Notes: a model not told the origin generated them from the letters alone. 64,000 bases of DNA from Candidatus Methanoperedens nitratireducens (GCF_900196725.1 NZ_FZMP01000112.1:1-64000); one strand, 5' to 3'; shown: positions 49,729-60,778, counted from the stretch's first letter. A program made the numbers and translations.

Positions 49729-51213
49729 CTATTCCTTCCCGAAGAAGCTCCTCATCATCGGATGCATCTCCATCATCTGCTGGCTGGCGATATCCTCGTA
49801 CAGCCTGTACATGATGCTTACGGTCAGCAGCAATCCTGTTCCGCCCGCGCCTCCCAGTGTGCCTAGAAGGCTGGCTATGAGCGTGAGAACTCCTATGAAC
49901 GCGCCCCCGATCACAGTTACCTTGGGGATGTACCGCTGCATCACGCGCTCAAGCGTTCCGCTGCTTCTTCTGTAGCCGGGTATCTGCATACCTGACTTCT
50001 GTATCTTTTCTGCCACGCTCTTTGCACCCATGCCCGTGGTCTCTATCCAGAACAGGGCGAATACTATTCCGCCGAATATGAGCATCGCAGCATCAACCAG
50101 TACGTGAAGCCCTATCTGCCATACAGGAGGCTCCGGCATTCCAAGGCTTGTGAACCTCGACGATACGAGAGAGGGTATCCAGTCGTTCGGGCTGTTAATC
50201 GGGGCAAGATAGTACATAAGACCGTTCACAGGCGTAGCCTCCTTATATTCTCCTAATACCGTAATGCCCCTGCTTGAAAGTATAAGTCCGAGCAGCTGGA
50301 TATTCGCCTGCAGCGCCCGCACCAGGATCATGGGCAGGACGCTTGCGTATATCAGCTTCACGGGGAACCTGCCCCGCGCGCCCCTTACGGCAGCATGGGC
50401 AAGTGGTATTTCGATACGTGTGCTTTCCACATACACTACCATGAGGTATATTATAATTGTACTTATAAGCGCCAGGATGCCGCCCTGCACAAGTAAAAAG
50501 AGCATTCCCTGACCTGAAAGGATATAATCAAGCCCGATATTGGATGACGGGCTGGCAATATATATCCACTTGGGGATAAGCCCTATAGGGAACCCGGTCT
50601 CATCCAGTTTCCAGTTGAATATGCCGGTAACTATCTGCTGCGACACACCCGCGATAATGAACAATCCCACACCTGAGCCTATGCCCCATTTGGAGACGAC
50701 TTCATCCATGTACAGGATAAGAACGCCTCCGATGAATATCTGGATGAACAGTAATAAGGTCATAAAACTCACGCTTACGCCAAGCTGCGCCGCAAGCCCG
50801 GCATCAGGTCTCATATATCCGCCCAGTATCTGCGGCAGTGCTTCAACAGCTACCATTATGAACACAAGAAGCTTCTGCAGCCCCTGGAATATGGCCTGCT
50901 GATGCGGGTCGCTGAGATCCATCTTGATGACGTTCGCTCCCACAAGTAACTGCAGCACTATTGAAGCTGTCACGATCGGTCCTATGCCCAGTACCATCAG
51001 TGAGCCGGATGCGCCGGCAAAGAAGGCACGATACAGTTCAAAAAGGTCAATAGAGCTTTTATCCAGCCCGAACAAAGGTATGTTCGCAAGAGCAAAATAC
51101 AGGACAAGGATAGCTAATGTCCATCCTAACTTCTTCTTGAAATGGACATGACCTTCAGGGCGCTTTACCGCTGGCAGCCTGTTCAGCAGGGGTGCAAGAC
51201 TTTCAAATGCCAT
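49729..51213 (-). CDS. secY: Preprotein translocase subunit SecY
   Basis: 494 residues, ten transmembrane segments, the archaeal SecY pore subunit: plug helix region after FALANIPLFGL, IVLQLLVGANVIKMDLSD, and the loop LVSSRFT. Last gene of the ribosomal cluster, as usual in archaea. It follows L15 by 4 bp. Confidence 0.95.
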   Translation of the reverse strand: MAFESLAPLLNRLPAVKRPEGHVHFKKKLGWTLAILVLYFALANIPLFGLDKSSIDLFELYRAFFAGASGSLMVLGIGPIVTASIVLQLLVGANVIKMDLSDPHQQAIFQGLQKLLVFIMVAVEALPQILGGYMRPDAGLAAQLGVSVSFMTLLLFIQIFIGGVLILYMDEVVSKWGIGSGVGLFIIAGVSQQIVTGIFNWKLDETGFPIGLIPKWIYIASPSSNIGLDYILSGQGMLFLLVQGGILALISTIIIYLMVVYVESTRIEIPLAHAAVRGARGRFPVKLIYASVLPMILVRALQANIQLLGLILSSRGITVLGEYKEATPVNGLMYYLAPINSPNDWIPSLVSSRFTSLGMPEPPVWQIGLHVLVDAAMLIFGGIVFALFWIETTGMGAKSVAEKIQKSGMQIPGYRRSSGTLERVMQRYIPKVTVIGGAFIGVLTLIASLLGTLGGAGGTGLLLTVSIMYRLYEDIASQQMMEMHPMMRSFFGKE

Positions 51214-51217
51214 ATTT

Positions 51218-51688
51218 TTACTCGGGTTTGGGCGTTTCTGTAGTCTCTGCAGCTTCTTCTGCCGGTTCTACTGCTTTCCCTTTGGCTTCATCGATCTTCT
51301 GCTTCGCTGTAGATGAGAATTCACTCGCTGTGATAAAAAGGGGTTTTGTAACTTTTCCGCTGCCGAGCACCTTTTCGATGCCGAGGTTTGCAAGATCGAT
51401 ATGGAATGCATCTCCTTTCATCTCTGCAACACCGTCTGCCACCAGTTGTTCGATGGCTTCATCGATTTCACCCACGTTGACAATGGTGCAGTCGTCCACT
51501 ATAGCCAGAGGTCTTTTAAAGCCGTGTTTCCCGAAGAGAAGACCGCGCTGCATCGACCTGACAAAGTGATGCTTGCATGTCCCTGCGTTCCCGCGTCCGC
51601 CGCGGCTTCCTCCGCCCCGCCGGTTCTTATGGGTGCCGTTGCCGAATGTTCTCTTTCCCCTGAACTTTTTTATTTTTTGTTTTGCCAT
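51218..51688 (-). CDS. rpl15: Ribosomal protein L15 (uL15)
   Basis: 156 residues. Basic glycine-rich N-terminus ([28 protein letters not shown]) and a long alanine-rich tail. Large-subunit protein. Sits between L30 and SecY. Confidence 0.93.
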   Translation of the reverse strand: MAKQKIKKFRGKRTFGNGTHKNRRGGGSRGGRGNAGTCKHHFVRSMQRGLLFGKHGFKRPLAIVDDCTIVNVGEIDEAIEQLVADGVAEMKGDAFHIDLANLGIEKVLGSGKVTKPLFITASEFSSTAKQKIDEAKGKAVEPAEEAAETTETPKPE

Positions 51689-51693
51689 GATTG

Positions 51694-52155
51694 TTACCTC
51701 ATCTTGTTCAGAAGCGAATTTATTTCAGTGCCGTGGTTTCCCAGGTCCCCTCCTTCCAGGAAGGTCCTCTTGGTACCCCGCAGACCTTTTCTTGCAGGAT
51801 GCAGCCTGAATACCGGTTTCAGTTTTGGAACTTCGGTTATCGAGGCTTTTCCTTCACAGACAGCCTTAGCAAATTCTTCAAACGATTTGAACTTTGTGTT
51901 TTCTTTCAGGTATTCTTCAGTCAGGGCTTTCCTGCCTTCAAGCTTTCCCCTGTTCTTCAGCATCTCTGCAAGGGTTTCAGGATTAACTGTACCCCATGCT
52001 ATGTAATCTTTTGCTTTGTGGATCATGCCCTGGTAATTTGGCGTTTCCGGAATGAGCACACAGTGGTTTATCCTGTCAAGGCGCAGCATACTGAGCGTAT
52101 CCCTGATATCCTGCCGCGTCTTCACGCCTCCCCTGAGGCGAACTGCTGCGTACAT
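51694..52155 (-). CDS. rpl30: Ribosomal protein L30 (uL30)
   Basis: 153 residues, the long archaeal/eukaryotic form. [35 protein letters not shown] at the start matches L30/L7. Confidence 0.93.
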   Translation of the reverse strand: MYAAVRLRGGVKTRQDIRDTLSMLRLDRINHCVLIPETPNYQGMIHKAKDYIAWGTVNPETLAEMLKNRGKLEGRKALTEEYLKENTKFKSFEEFAKAVCEGKASITEVPKLKPVFRLHPARKGLRGTKRTFLEGGDLGNHGTEINSLLNKMR

Positions 52156-52779
52156 TTATTTCACCTTCATAGTAGTAGTTTTCATAAGCGCATTATAGGT
52201 GGCTTTTGCAAAGTTGAGGGTAGTTCTTGTCTCACCCTCTGCTCTTGCCCATACATCCTTTATACCTGCAATCTCAAGCACCTTCCTGGCGGTTCCGCCT
52301 GAAGCCAGCCCGAGCCCGCGCGGAGCAGGTTTAAGCTCTACCTTTACGCTTCCGGCTTTACCCTCTACCCCGAATGGAACAGTATGTCCGAGACCGCAGC
52401 CGCATTCCCACGAGCCGCATCCTCTTTTAATACCTATGATGTTCATCTTGGCATTATCTATTGCTTTCCTTATCGCGATACCTACCTGGACGTCCTTGCC
52501 CTCTCCCAGGCCTAAAAAGCCATCTCCGTTGCCGACTATCACAGTGGCTCTGAATTTCACTCTTCTTCCTGAGTCCGTCATTCTCTGGACCATGTTTATA
52601 TCCAGGACCTCATCCCGTATATCCGGGAGCAGGGCATCGACGATTTGGGCTTCTCTGATGGGCAGCCCTGATTCAACAGCTTCGCCCATGGTTGTTACCT
52701 GCCCTTCCTTGACCAGCTTGCCCAGTCTTGTTTGTGGCATCCATTCTACTTTTTCTTCTTGGAATTCTCTATCTCTCAT
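52156..52779 (-). CDS. rps5: Ribosomal protein S5 (uS5)
   Basis: 207 residues. Archaeal extension, then the [42 protein letters not shown]-binding core and the [16 protein letters not shown] segment. Good GGTGAT site before ATG. Confidence 0.95.
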   Translation of the reverse strand: MRDREFQEEKVEWMPQTRLGKLVKEGQVTTMGEAVESGLPIREAQIVDALLPDIRDEVLDINMVQRMTDSGRRVKFRATVIVGNGDGFLGLGEGKDVQVGIAIRKAIDNAKMNIIGIKRGCGSWECGCGLGHTVPFGVEGKAGSVKVELKPAPRGLGLASGGTARKVLEIAGIKDVWARAEGETRTTLNFAKATYNALMKTTTMKVK

Positions 52780-52783
52780 GTTA

Positions 52784-53302
52784 TCACCTGAACTCGCCCT
52801 GGATCTTTTGCTTTGCCGCCTCGAATTGCTCTGATACGCTGGTCTTTCTGTATTTATCTATATGTTTGCCTGTGATCCTGTCTTCTTTTGGCAGTATCTC
52901 CGGGTCGTGAGGTATTTCAAGCCCGGCATCTACTGCTCCTTTTAAAGCAGCGTATATTCGCCCGCCATTAGTTGAATGATACAATCCCATGTCAAGGATC
53001 GCCTCAGCCTGTCCTATTTTCCTGGCGCGGTATCCAAGTAACAGCCCCGTAAGGTAAGCCGATGGGAGATTTCCCGTCCCGCCTGTGTACCCGTATTTCT
53101 TCAGGTCAGCAGTATTCGCGGAGGCTATTGTCACATCTCCTTTTGCTTCAGGCTTTACTAGCTGTATGATCGTGTGCTTCAGGCTTTTCCTGACAACGAG
53201 CCTGGGTATTTTTGATATAAGCAGTTGCTTTCTTGCCCTGTAATCCGTTCTACCCATTCTTGCCCGCCTGAACTGCACCCTGTATCTTGCACCTGTCGCC
53301 AT
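52784..53302 (-). CDS. rpl18: Ribosomal protein L18 (uL18)
   Basis: 172 residues. [31 protein letters not shown] start and an [25 protein letters not shown] core typical of archaeal L18/eukaryotic L5. Confidence 0.94.
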   Translation of the reverse strand: MATGARYRVQFRRARMGRTDYRARKQLLISKIPRLVVRKSLKHTIIQLVKPEAKGDVTIASANTADLKKYGYTGGTGNLPSAYLTGLLLGYRARKIGQAEAILDMGLYHSTNGGRIYAALKGAVDAGLEIPHDPEILPKEDRITGKHIDKYRKTSVSEQFEAAKQKIQGEFR

Positions 53303-53304
53303 GG

Positions 53305-53754
53305 TTATGCCTCCTTGCCCAGTTGCTCTATATGGGACTTAAGATGCGCACGGCTTCGATATTCTCCGCCTTTGGCTTTAACGTATAATTTCCTGTATGT
53401 CGATGCATCAATAGTCTTGTTCTCTCGCAGTTCTCTGAGCATGCTTCTTAAGGCGCGTATTTTTTTCATCCACATCTCTTTCTTGGGTCTGCGCGCGCCT
53501 TTTGCGCCGCTCCTTGAGCCGTGGCCTTTCCTGTGCCCATAAGCGCGTGCCTCATGGAGTTTGCGCGCTCTTGCTCGGCTTACTCCTTTGACCGGGTTTT
53601 TACTGACCTTGCCTTCCTCGATCAGTTTGCGGATATCTTCCCGCGTCAAAGCTGCTGCTATATCCTTGGAAGCCTCCGGGTCAAGCCATACCCGGTTCAC
53701 TCCTATATCCATTACTTCCGCAGCCATTCTTCTCTGGTTTGCCAGGTCTGTCAT
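53305..53754 (-). CDS. rpl19e: Ribosomal protein L19e (eL19)
   Basis: 149 residues, archaeal/eukaryote-specific. [25 protein letters not shown] start and a basic [27 protein letters not shown] stretch. Confidence 0.95.
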   Translation of the reverse strand: MTDLANQRRMAAEVMDIGVNRVWLDPEASKDIAAALTREDIRKLIEEGKVSKNPVKGVSRARARKLHEARAYGHRKGHGSRSGAKGARRPKKEMWMKKIRALRSMLRELRENKTIDASTYRKLYVKAKGGEYRSRAHLKSHIEQLGKEA

Positions 53755-53755
53755 T

Positions 53756-54400
53756 TTACTCTTCCCTCCTTGTCGGGTTAAGTATCTTCAATCCAAGCTC
53801 TGCCGCTTTTGCTTCTATCAGGCTGCGCTTCCTTGACCCCACTGTATGGGCTATCCTTGCTGCCTGCCTGTCGTTCTTCAGGGATTCAAGGTCTTTCGGA
53901 TTTTTCACAATAACCTCTTCGCATCCTGAGGGATGAAGTCCCCTGACAAGCGCAGGACTGCCGTAGCCAGCCTCGACGCGCGGGCATTTTCCTTTGAGAT
54001 GATACCTTGTCTTATTGTGAATGCCATCTGGTCTTTTCCAGCGGTCTTCAAGCTTCTTTTTCTTGTGGGAATCCGTCTGCAGGAATGTCGGTTTCCTGCT
54101 TTTCTGAATTGTCCTGACATTCAGAAGCCGCTTTGTTTCATTATCAAGAGCTATAGTGATCGGCTGGGCTTCAACTTTCTCTTCCTCTGCCGGCTTTTCT
54201 TCCTCAACAACCATCTCATCGGCAGATTCCTTGATCTTCTTTGCGAGCTTATCGCCTATTCCTTTGACTTTCGCGATTTCATCGACACTTGCTTTTTTTA
54301 TCGAATCTACGGTTTTGAACCCTGTATCATAAAGTAGTTTCGCCTTTGATGTGCCGATGCCGCCCAGTTTTGTAAGCTGATCGATTTCATTATCTTCCAT
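53756..54400 (-). CDS. rpl32e: Ribosomal protein L32e (eL32) with N-terminal helix-hairpin-helix extension
   Basis: About 214 residues. Residues ~5-60 hold two helix-hairpin-helix motifs ([24 protein letters not shown]), a Glu-rich linker follows, and the last ~125 residues are eL32 ([29 protein letters not shown]). The HhH extension is known in some archaeal L32e proteins. ATG at 54400 preferred over GTG 54409 because GGTGA lies 5 bp before it. Confidence 0.9.
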   Translation of the reverse strand: MEDNEIDQLTKLGGIGTSKAKLLYDTGFKTVDSIKKASVDEIAKVKGIGDKLAKKIKESADEMVVEEEKPAEEEKVEAQPITIALDNETKRLLNVRTIQKSRKPTFLQTDSHKKKKLEDRWKRPDGIHNKTRYHLKGKCPRVEAGYGSPALVRGLHPSGCEEVIVKNPKDLESLKNDRQAARIAHTVGSRKRSLIEAKAAELGLKILNPTRREE

Positions 54401-54405
54401 GTTTT

Positions 54406-54936
54406 TCACCGCCCTGACCGTTCGACAAGATAAACCCCATCCTGGAACACCCTGGGATCGAATCTTCTTATTTTGGTGGCCTGCTGGATGTTGGCTGCTG
54501 TCTGTCCTACATCCTCTTTGTTTATTCCGTTGACGATTACCTGGTCTCCTTTTATCGTGACCTTGGTATTACCCAGGATATTGGCTTTTCTTGATTTCTT
54601 TTCACCAAGGAAGTTGCCTATTAACAAACTGTTCCCTTCAGCCTTCAACTGGATAGGAAAATGTGAATAAACCATTTTCATTTTATACTCGTATCCCTTA
54701 GTTATGCCGGTAATCATATTTTTCAAATGGGACTCAAATGTACCCAGCATAGCAAGCTGTTCTTTTCTCTGGTCCCCGGATTCTACAACAAGCTGCGAAT
54801 CAGTCTTTTTAATCGTGATCCCCGGATACCACAGCTCTCTCTGGAGCGATCCGAGGGGACCCGTCACCGTCACTTTTATATGGTCGATAGCGACGTTAAC
54901 GCCTTCGGGGATTTCTACTGTTCTTTTCGTTTCCAT
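54406..54936 (-). CDS. rpl6: Ribosomal protein L6 (uL6)
   Basis: About 176 residues from ATG 54936 (AGGTGA site before it; the frame opens at 54945). VEIPEGVNVAIDHIKVTVTGPLGSL and RKANILGNTKVTIKGDQVIVNGINKEDVGQTAANIQQAT identify it. Its TGA overlaps the ribosome-binding site of L32e. Confidence 0.94.
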   Translation of the reverse strand: METKRTVEIPEGVNVAIDHIKVTVTGPLGSLQRELWYPGITIKKTDSQLVVESGDQRKEQLAMLGTFESHLKNMITGITKGYEYKMKMVYSHFPIQLKAEGNSLLIGNFLGEKKSRKANILGNTKVTIKGDQVIVNGINKEDVGQTAANIQQATKIRRFDPRVFQDGVYLVERSGR

Positions 54937-54945
54937 GATATTCAC

Positions 54946-55335
54946 CTAATAAACGTATGCGAGTAACTGTCCGCCGATGCCGTTCTCTCTGGCTTCGGAA
55001 TGGGTCATCACGCCGTCCGGAGTGGTCAGGATAATCGAGCCAAAGCCCCTGGCTGGCAGGAATCGCTTTTCCCATTTCTCGAATTCAGTGTTCCTGACAG
55101 CATGCCGTGGTCTGATTACTCCGCACCTGTTGATATTTCCTTTAAGCTGTACCTTGAACAAACCGGATTTTCCGTCGTCTATGAATTCGAAATCTCCGAT
55201 GTATTCTTTATCCTTCATGACTTTAAGCACGCTTCCTATAAGTTTTGAAGCAGGGCTGATAGTACAATCCGGTTTGCCTACATCTTCCGCATTTTTTATT
55301 ATTGATAATGCATCTGCTAATGGATCTAATAACAT
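54946..55335 (-). CDS. rps8: Ribosomal protein S8 (uS8)
   Basis: 129 residues from ATG 55335 (GGTGAT site, spacing 4). [21 protein letters not shown] start, and the [39 protein letters not shown]-terminus are typical. Its stop TAG overlaps the ribosome-binding site of L6. Confidence 0.94.
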   Translation of the reverse strand: MLLDPLADALSIIKNAEDVGKPDCTISPASKLIGSVLKVMKDKEYIGDFEFIDDGKSGLFKVQLKGNINRCGVIRPRHAVRNTEFEKWEKRFLPARGFGSIILTTPDGVMTHSEARENGIGGQLLAYVY

Positions 55336-55344
55336 TGAAATCAC

Positions 55345-55497
55345 CTAAGTATATTTTTCAAAACCCATGTTATATGCAATTTCACGGAAGCACTGCCTGC
55401 AAAGGTATATGTCGTACTTTCGAACAAGCCCCTGCTTTCTGCCGCAGCGTTTACAAACGTTTGCGCCTCTTCCGAATCTTTTCTTACTTCTTTCCAT
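55345..55497 (-). CDS. rps14: Ribosomal protein S14, zinc-binding type (uS14)
   Basis: 50 residues, too short to be seen easily. Two CxxC pairs (CKRCGRKQG and CRQCFRE) form the zinc ribbon; KRFGRGAN and REIAYNMGF are conserved. ATG at 55497, TAG at 55345; the stop lies in the ribosome-binding site of S8. Confidence 0.9.
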   Translation of the reverse strand: MERSKKRFGRGANVCKRCGRKQGLVRKYDIYLCRQCFREIAYNMGFEKYT

Positions 55498-56004
55498 CTA
55501 AACTACCTCCACGCTGTACTTGCTTTTTACAAAAGAAATTGCATCTTCTTTTGTTAACCTGTGGTTTTGCGGTATTTTATGCTGCTCGATCTTCCGCCTG
55601 CTAATCCTGTATCCCGCTCTTTTCAGAGCCACGTTAACATCCATTCCGAAAATCCCTATCGATGGATCGTATTTCATTCCCGGGAAATCGGTATGTTCTT
55701 CGATCCCGAATGAAAAATTGCCACTTTTATCGAACTGGGATGCGTTCAGCTTGTTTTCGAGTATATTCAACGCGGTCTTGAGGAATTCATTAGCGCGCTT
55801 ACCCCGCAATGTTACTTTGCAGCCGATAGGCTCTTTTTTCTTTATAGAGAATGCGGGTATGGTCTTCCTGGCGTTTGCACGTACAGATTTCTGTTTGACA
55901 ATCGTCTCAAGCAGCTTCTCTGCGGTCGTCAACCTCTCGCCACTTTCTCCTGTGCCGATATGGACTGTGATTTTTTCAATAGAAGGTGTTCTCATCGTAT
56001 TCAT
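55498..56004 (-). CDS. rpl5: Ribosomal protein L5 (uL5)
   Basis: 168 residues. [17 protein letters not shown] start, [22 protein letters not shown] and [19 protein letters not shown] core. Two ATGs at 56004 and 55995; the first is spaced correctly from GGTGAT. Confidence 0.94.
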   Translation of the reverse strand: MNTMRTPSIEKITVHIGTGESGERLTTAEKLLETIVKQKSVRANARKTIPAFSIKKKEPIGCKVTLRGKRANEFLKTALNILENKLNASQFDKSGNFSFGIEEHTDFPGMKYDPSIGIFGMDVNVALKRAGYRISRRKIEQHKIPQNHRLTKEDAISFVKSKYSVEVV

Positions 56005-56697
56005 CTAAATCACCTTGATATCCGGTGCTGATTCACCGATGACGAATACATAATTTTCAATGGTCTCGAATTCCTTTTCGTTGGAAAGTGCGACCATGTT
56101 CGTTCCCGAACCCCTGACCTTGCGGATCTGTTTTATCTTGGCGAGTTCTCCTGAATGCTCGCCTCCCACAACCATAGCGAGATTGCCGGGTTTGTAGGGT
56201 ATATGTTTGGCGATCTTCCGGTCAGGCAGTGATAGTAAGACCGTATCAAAAGTCTTGTAATCATTGGATGCAAGGATGTTCGTCCCATCGTGCAGGTTAA
56301 GCTGCACAGCGCCCCCCCTCACAATGGTCTTATTATTGATTCTGCACAACTTGGATGCGCCCGGGTCTTCTTTATACAGTTTGAACCTGTTGCTGGCGTC
56401 CAGCAAAACGCGGTAATACTCATTAAGCGCAGGGAACGAAACTATGTCGAAGAGACCTGCTATATATTTATAGTCCTTTCTGGCTATGCCGTCAACGAAA
56501 ACATTCCCTTCGTTAATTATCTTCTTGGCTTCCCGTGCATTGCTCGCAAGTTTAAGTAAATCCCTGATTACTATAAGTAATGGTATTCCGGTCTCCATGG
56601 AATGATGCCCGGCATTGCCTCCGACTACCCACGCATGGGTCTTTCTTGTGACCGGCCATGATGTCGGAGCTGCTACTCTTTTCTGATGTCTTCCCAT
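56005..56697 (-). CDS. rps4e: Ribosomal protein S4e (eS4)
   Basis: 230 residues, archaeal/eukaryotic family: MGRHQKRVAAPTSWPVTRKTHAWVV start, an S4-like domain (REAKKIINEGNVFVDGIARKDYK) and KOW-like end. Confidence 0.95.
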   Translation of the reverse strand: MGRHQKRVAAPTSWPVTRKTHAWVVGGNAGHHSMETGIPLLIVIRDLLKLASNAREAKKIINEGNVFVDGIARKDYKYIAGLFDIVSFPALNEYYRVLLDASNRFKLYKEDPGASKLCRINNKTIVRGGAVQLNLHDGTNILASNDYKTFDTVLLSLPDRKIAKHIPYKPGNLAMVVGGEHSGELAKIKQIRKVRGSGTNMVALSNEKEFETIENYVFVIGESAPDIKVI

Positions 56698-57039
56698 TTA
56701 ATCACCTGTGCGCTTTTCATCTTTGAGTTCTAATTTGGTTATCATTACATTTGACGGGTGGACAGGTCTTGGTACTTCGGTACCATCTGCTTTCGTTACT
56801 GTTACACCGTCGATGTTGATCGCTGTTTTTTTAAGATCGACCACAGCTACCTTCCCTTCCGTGCCTTTGTGGTCCCCGCGAAGTACTTTTACGGTATCGC
56901 CTACCCGTACCGGCAGGCTCTTTACCTTGTGTTCTTCCCTGAGTTCGCTGCTCAGCATGGAGCCCATGAATTTATGCTTTATGTGGAGCGGTGCCTGATA
57001 CCTGGATTTTCTCTGTTTTCTTGGTTGAGATGATGTCAT
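56698..57039 (-). CDS. rpl24: Ribosomal protein L24 (uL24)
   Basis: 113 residues. [26 protein letters not shown] start and KOW motif [21 protein letters not shown]. Ends in the ribosome-binding site of S4e. Confidence 0.94.
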   Translation of the reverse strand: MTSSQPRKQRKSRYQAPLHIKHKFMGSMLSSELREEHKVKSLPVRVGDTVKVLRGDHKGTEGKVAVVDLKKTAINIDGVTVTKADGTEVPRPVHPSNVMITKLELKDEKRTGD

Positions 57040-57046
57040 AATCCAC

Positions 57047-57445
57047 CTACACTATAATCGAGGCTGCGGATGCTATTTTTGTGTATCTCTCCGCTGCTTC
57101 CCTGGCGACAGGTCCTTTCACTTCAGTGCCTTTCGGGACACCTTCATCATCCACTATCACGCAGGCATTGTCCTCGAAAGAGACGCGCAAGCCGTCAGGT
57201 CTCCTGAATTCTTTCTTCTGGCGTATTACAACCGCCTTGAATACCTGTTTTCTCATTTCAGGGGAGCCTTTCTTGACACTTACGATAAGGGTATCTCCTA
57301 CACCGCCTCTGGGGTGTCTGTTCTTCACACCGCGGTATTTTAATACTGAAATAACTTCAACAACACGCGCACCGGTATTATCCGCACATTCCAATCTGGC
57401 CGCTGTGTTTATCGATCGCGGAATCTTAGCTTTCATCCCCCTCAT
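57047..57445 (-). CDS. rpl14: Ribosomal protein L14 (uL14)
   Basis: 132 residues from ATG 57445 (an in-frame extension to 57496 lies over the S17 gene and is not conserved). [29 protein letters not shown] and [20 protein letters not shown] are diagnostic. Overlaps S17 by 4 bp. Confidence 0.95.
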   Translation of the reverse strand: MRGMKAKIPRSINTAARLECADNTGARVVEVISVLKYRGVKNRHPRGGVGDTLIVSVKKGSPEMRKQVFKAVVIRQKKEFRRPDGLRVSFEDNACVIVDDEGVPKGTEVKGPVAREAAERYTKIASAASIIV

Positions 57446-57765
57446 TTTGCCACCTCTATCACAACGTATGCTTTGGTCTTGCTGAGCGGTCTGCATTCTG
57501 CAACTGTCACATTATCGCCCTCTTTTGCATTGATGCAGGGGGGATTGTGGGCATGTACTTTTGTTTTCCTCTTCTCGTACCGCTCGTATTTTGCAATCTT
57601 TTTCTCAAACGTTCTCTGCACGACCACTGTCTTATCCATTTTATCGCTCACAACGACTCCACTGAGTACCTGTCCCCTTACGGGCAGTACCCCGTGGAAT
57701 GGACAGTTTGGATCTGTGCATTCTTTTGTTGGTGGCTGAACATCCAGCCCGATATCACGTGCCAT
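57442..57765 (-). CDS. rps17: Ribosomal protein S17 (uS17)
   Basis: 107 residues from ATG 57765 (GAGGT spaced seven bases). [24 protein letters not shown] start and [29 protein letters not shown] core. Confidence 0.94.
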   Translation of the reverse strand: MARDIGLDVQPPTKECTDPNCPFHGVLPVRGQVLSGVVVSDKMDKTVVVQRTFEKKIAKYERYEKRKTKVHAHNPPCINAKEGDNVTVAECRPLSKTKAYVVIEVAK

Positions 57766-57776
57766 TATCATTACCT

Positions 57777-58088
57777 CTATTTTCTGAATTTCTTTTTGAA
57801 CTTTGTCTGGATTCGGTTTTCGGGTTGCGAGAGCAATAATCTTCCATCGACTTTTATTTTTAACGGTAAGTAACGTTTACCGTTAAACGATGGAATTGTG
57901 AATATAAAAGATGAGCAGGATTTCGGAATCTTCTTCTCCTGCGCATCAGTTTCTACTGTCAATATATTTTTAGTTTCATCAACTATCCGTCCCTCTATTC
58001 CGACAAGGGAGCTGTTCGTGCTGTCCACTACTTTTGTATCAATGCCGATGAGTTCATGGTGGATGATATTGTGTGGTGACAGCTTCAT
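57777..58088 (-). CDS. rnp1: Ribonuclease P protein component 1 (Rnp1/Rpp29)
   Basis: 103 residues. The Rpp29 Sm-like fold: [44 protein letters not shown]. Archaeal ribosomal clusters often carry it between L29 and S17, as here. It overlaps L29 by 4 bp. Confidence 0.9.
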   Translation of the reverse strand: MKLSPHNIIHHELIGIDTKVVDSTNSSLVGIEGRIVDETKNILTVETDAQEKKIPKSCSSFIFTIPSFNGKRYLPLKIKVDGRLLLSQPENRIQTKFKKKFRK

Positions 58089-58288
58089 TCCTCTTTTATC
58101 TCCGTCTGGATTGTTTTTATTCTGGCGATCGTCCTTCTTATCTCTCTTATCCTGCCAGGATTCTCAGGAGCGCCGCCTGCCGAAGAAATAGCACGCTCAC
58201 GGATCAGCTCAAGTTTGAGTTTGTCAAGTTCCTCCTGCCTCTCGGTAGGGTTCATATTCCTGACTTCATCAACACGCAGTATTGCCAT
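58085..58288 (-). CDS. rpl29: Ribosomal protein L29 (uL29)
   Basis: 67 residues. [26 protein letters not shown] is the typical helical core. Overlaps Rnp1 by 4 bp and shares a base with S3. Confidence 0.92.
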   Translation of the reverse strand: MAILRVDEVRNMNPTERQEELDKLKLELIRERAISSAGGAPENPGRIREIRRTIARIKTIQTEIKEE

Positions 58289-59187
58289 CAGCTTTCCTCC
58301 TTTTTATGCACGCGTGATGCCGGATGCCAGTAATCGTATCCTGCATGTTTGTGCTCGACCACATCGCCGTGCGTCCGTTCTTCGATTTCGCCGGTATGGC
58401 CTTCAGACTCAGCAGCCTGTGATTGGGTTTCCGGCAGAGGAGTAACAGCCTCAGGTTCGACTTCCACGGATGCCACAGGCTCCTGGATCTCAGGTTTTGC
58501 CTGCACGGGTGCCGCTGTTCTGGCTTCTGCGGGTGCTTTTACAAGCTCCCCGATTCCTTCCTTTTTAACTTCCCTGGCTGCTTCGGGGGCTGCAACCTCC
58601 ACAGTCTTGAACCTGCCCGGAAGTTTAATGCTCGGGGGAACTATCCGCACACGGCATCCGATGATACCTAATTTTTTGATAGCAATGGCGAACCCCTTAT
58701 CCACGAGTTCCATTGCAGGGTTGCCTGCGTGGAGCATATTGCCTGCGACGAACTTCTCTGTCCTCTTCCTCGGACCTGTCAGTTTGCCTGCGATATCGAT
58801 CTCGCATCCGAGCGCGCCTGACTCCATTATCCTGCGAAGCATGTTATGGCCTGCCTTCCTGAAATAAAGCCCGCGCTCTATCGCAGCAGCAAGCCGTGAA
58901 GCCATCATCTGCGCGTTCAGCTCGGGGACCTTTACTTCCTGGACATCTATCTGCGGATTATCAATGCGGAATATTACTTCAAGGTCATGGGTAAGCTTAT
59001 GTATGGTCTTTCCGCCTTTTCCGATTATCATGCCGGGTTTTTCTGCAAATATCGTGACCTGCGTGCCCATCGGCGTCCTGTTAATACTCATGCCGCCGTA
59101 GCCTGCCCGCTCAAGCTGTTTACCGAAATACTCAGCCATCTGCGCCTTATCAAGGCCGTTCTTGACGAATTTCCTTTCTACTCCCAT
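58288..59187 (-). CDS. rps3: Ribosomal protein S3 (uS3) with long acidic C-terminal tail
   Basis: 299 residues. KH domain ([22 protein letters not shown]) and the conserved [21 protein letters not shown] segment. About 90 residues of Pro/Glu/Ala-rich tail follow, ending [12 protein letters not shown], longer than in many archaeal S3 proteins. Confidence 0.94.
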   Translation of the reverse strand: MGVERKFVKNGLDKAQMAEYFGKQLERAGYGGMSINRTPMGTQVTIFAEKPGMIIGKGGKTIHKLTHDLEVIFRIDNPQIDVQEVKVPELNAQMMASRLAAAIERGLYFRKAGHNMLRRIMESGALGCEIDIAGKLTGPRKRTEKFVAGNMLHAGNPAMELVDKGFAIAIKKLGIIGCRVRIVPPSIKLPGRFKTVEVAAPEAAREVKKEGIGELVKAPAEARTAAPVQAKPEIQEPVASVEVEPEAVTPLPETQSQAAESEGHTGEIEERTHGDVVEHKHAGYDYWHPASRVHKKEES

Positions 59188-59633
59188 TATTGCGCCTCCA
59201 GTATCATCTCAACACTGACGGTTTCATGGTTTTTCGGTGTGGTCCTTCCCTGTGCTCTTGGAAATATGCCCCTGAAAGTATGACCGGTTTTTGTAGTGAT
59301 ATGCGAGATTCTCAGGTTATCGGAATCAAGCCCTTTATACCTGGCGTTATTCTCGGCATTCTTCAATACCCTGAGAAAGTCCCTGGCGGCTTTCTGCGGA
59401 TATCTCCCGGTACACATACCCTTCCTGTGCGGGATATTTCTTTTGTACCTCTTATAAGGCACAGCCTGCTTCAGCACAGAGACATCCTCAAGTAATTCCC
59501 GTGCATCATCAACCTTCATGCCTTTTATTGTTGAGCATATCTCATGGGCATGTTTTCTTGATATGTGAAGCTCTTTTCCAATGGACTTTGACGTTTTTTC
59601 GGGATCGGGTTCAATAGAGTAATTTAATTTCAT
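59187..59633 (-). CDS. rpl22: Ribosomal protein L22 (uL22)
   Basis: About 148 residues from ATG 59633 (GTGAT six bases before). KELHISRKHAHEICSTIKGM start, and the IFPRAQGRTTPK loop that lines the exit tunnel. Confidence 0.93.
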   Translation of the reverse strand: MKLNYSIEPDPEKTSKSIGKELHISRKHAHEICSTIKGMKVDDARELLEDVSVLKQAVPYKRYKRNIPHRKGMCTGRYPQKAARDFLRVLKNAENNARYKGLDSDNLRISHITTKTGHTFRGIFPRAQGRTTPKNHETVSVEMILEAQ

Positions 59634-59638
59634 GTGCA

Positions 59639-60052
59639 TCACTTCAATGGGATGAATTTACTTGATCGTGTAGCTCCTACGCCTGCCGCGCCGTGAGAAA
59701 CTTTCTTGCGCGTCAAAACGAATTCTCCAAAATAATGACCCAGCATCTCGGGTATCAGCTCTACGGGAGTGAATTCCTTACCGCTATGGATGCTGACCTT
59801 CATCCCTATCATCTCGGGGAGCACTATCATATCCCGCAGGTGCGTCCTGATATTCGGGTCTTTTATCTTGATTTTATGTAATAATTTCTTATGTTCTTCG
59901 GAAAATCCACGCTGTATGGTGCGGCGCTGCCTTGAAGGCACAAGCGTTGCAAACTCCTCAATGCTTAACTTTTTGAGGTCTTCCAGTGTCTTCCCGCGGT
60001 ATGTGAATTCTCCTTTCCTTTTAGGTAATTTTGATAATATTTTCTTTGCCAT
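59639..60052 (-). CDS. rps19: Ribosomal protein S19 (uS19)
   Basis: 137 residues. [26 protein letters not shown] and [21 protein letters not shown] identify it. Confidence 0.94.
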   Translation of the reverse strand: MAKKILSKLPKRKGEFTYRGKTLEDLKKLSIEEFATLVPSRQRRTIQRGFSEEHKKLLHKIKIKDPNIRTHLRDMIVLPEMIGMKVSIHSGKEFTPVELIPEMLGHYFGEFVLTRKKVSHGAAGVGATRSSKFIPLK

Positions 60053-60055
60053 GAC

Positions 60056-60769
60056 TTACCTCCTTCCCGTCCTTCTTGCGGCAATAGAGCCGACCTTCCT
60101 GCCTGGTGGTGTACCCCGGGCAACGGTCTTGGGTCTGCCGGGATGCTGCTGTCCGCCGCCTCCGAAGGGGTGGTCAACGACATTCATAGCCACACCTCTG
60201 ACTTTGGGCCATTTTGTTGCCCTCACTTTCATCCTGTGGAATTTTTTACCTGCTTTAACGAAGGGTTTCTCTGTGCGCCCGCCTCCCGCGACTACCCCTA
60301 TAATAGCCCTGCACTTCGGGTTGAGCCATTTCATTTCACCGCTTGGGAGCTGGACAACGGTCTTCCCCACATCATGCGCTATAAGGATCCCGTACATCCC
60401 TGAGGCTCTTGCGAACTTTCCACCGTCTCCGGGCTGCGATTCTATGTTGCATACGGGTACGCCTTCGGGTATCTCGGCAAGCACCAGCGTGTTACCTGGT
60501 TCTACAGGAACTGAGATACCGCACTGGATGGTCTGGTCAACCTGCACGCCTTCGGGGATCAGCACAAGCCGTTCTTCCCCGTTGCTGAAAGAGACGCGGG
60601 CTATCGGAGCCGACCGTGCCGTATCATGGATGATCTCAAGTATTTTCCCGTTGACTACTACTCCTTCCTCTACCTTAAGATGCTCAAGATTTGCCTTAAA
60701 TTTATGAGAGGGGGCTTTATATGTCGGAGAACCTTTTCCCCTGCTCTGAGAACGAATTCTATGTCCCAT
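60056..60769 (-). CDS. rpl2: Ribosomal protein L2 (uL2)
   Basis: 237 residues. GHRIRSQSRGKGSPTYKAPSH start; KFARASGMYGILIAHDVGKTVV; C-terminal RGVAMNVVDHPFGGGGQQHPGRP with the peptidyl-transferase-centre residues. Confidence 0.96.
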   Translation of the reverse strand: MGHRIRSQSRGKGSPTYKAPSHKFKANLEHLKVEEGVVVNGKILEIIHDTARSAPIARVSFSNGEERLVLIPEGVQVDQTIQCGISVPVEPGNTLVLAEIPEGVPVCNIESQPGDGGKFARASGMYGILIAHDVGKTVVQLPSGEMKWLNPKCRAIIGVVAGGGRTEKPFVKAGKKFHRMKVRATKWPKVRGVAMNVVDHPFGGGGQQHPGRPKTVARGTPPGRKVGSIAARRTGRR

Positions 60770-60778
60770 ATTATCACC

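Noticed and set aside
57446-57496. 17-residue N-terminal extension of L14
   Set aside because: Overlaps the S17 gene; L14 proteins start with the M-G-K-A-K-I-P region, so ATG 57445 fits.
59769-60707. 312-codon open frame antisense to the S19/L2 genes
   Set aside because: Opposite two ribosomal protein genes with conserved sequence; amino-acid composition (Pro/Ser/Thr-rich) is typical of antisense shadow.
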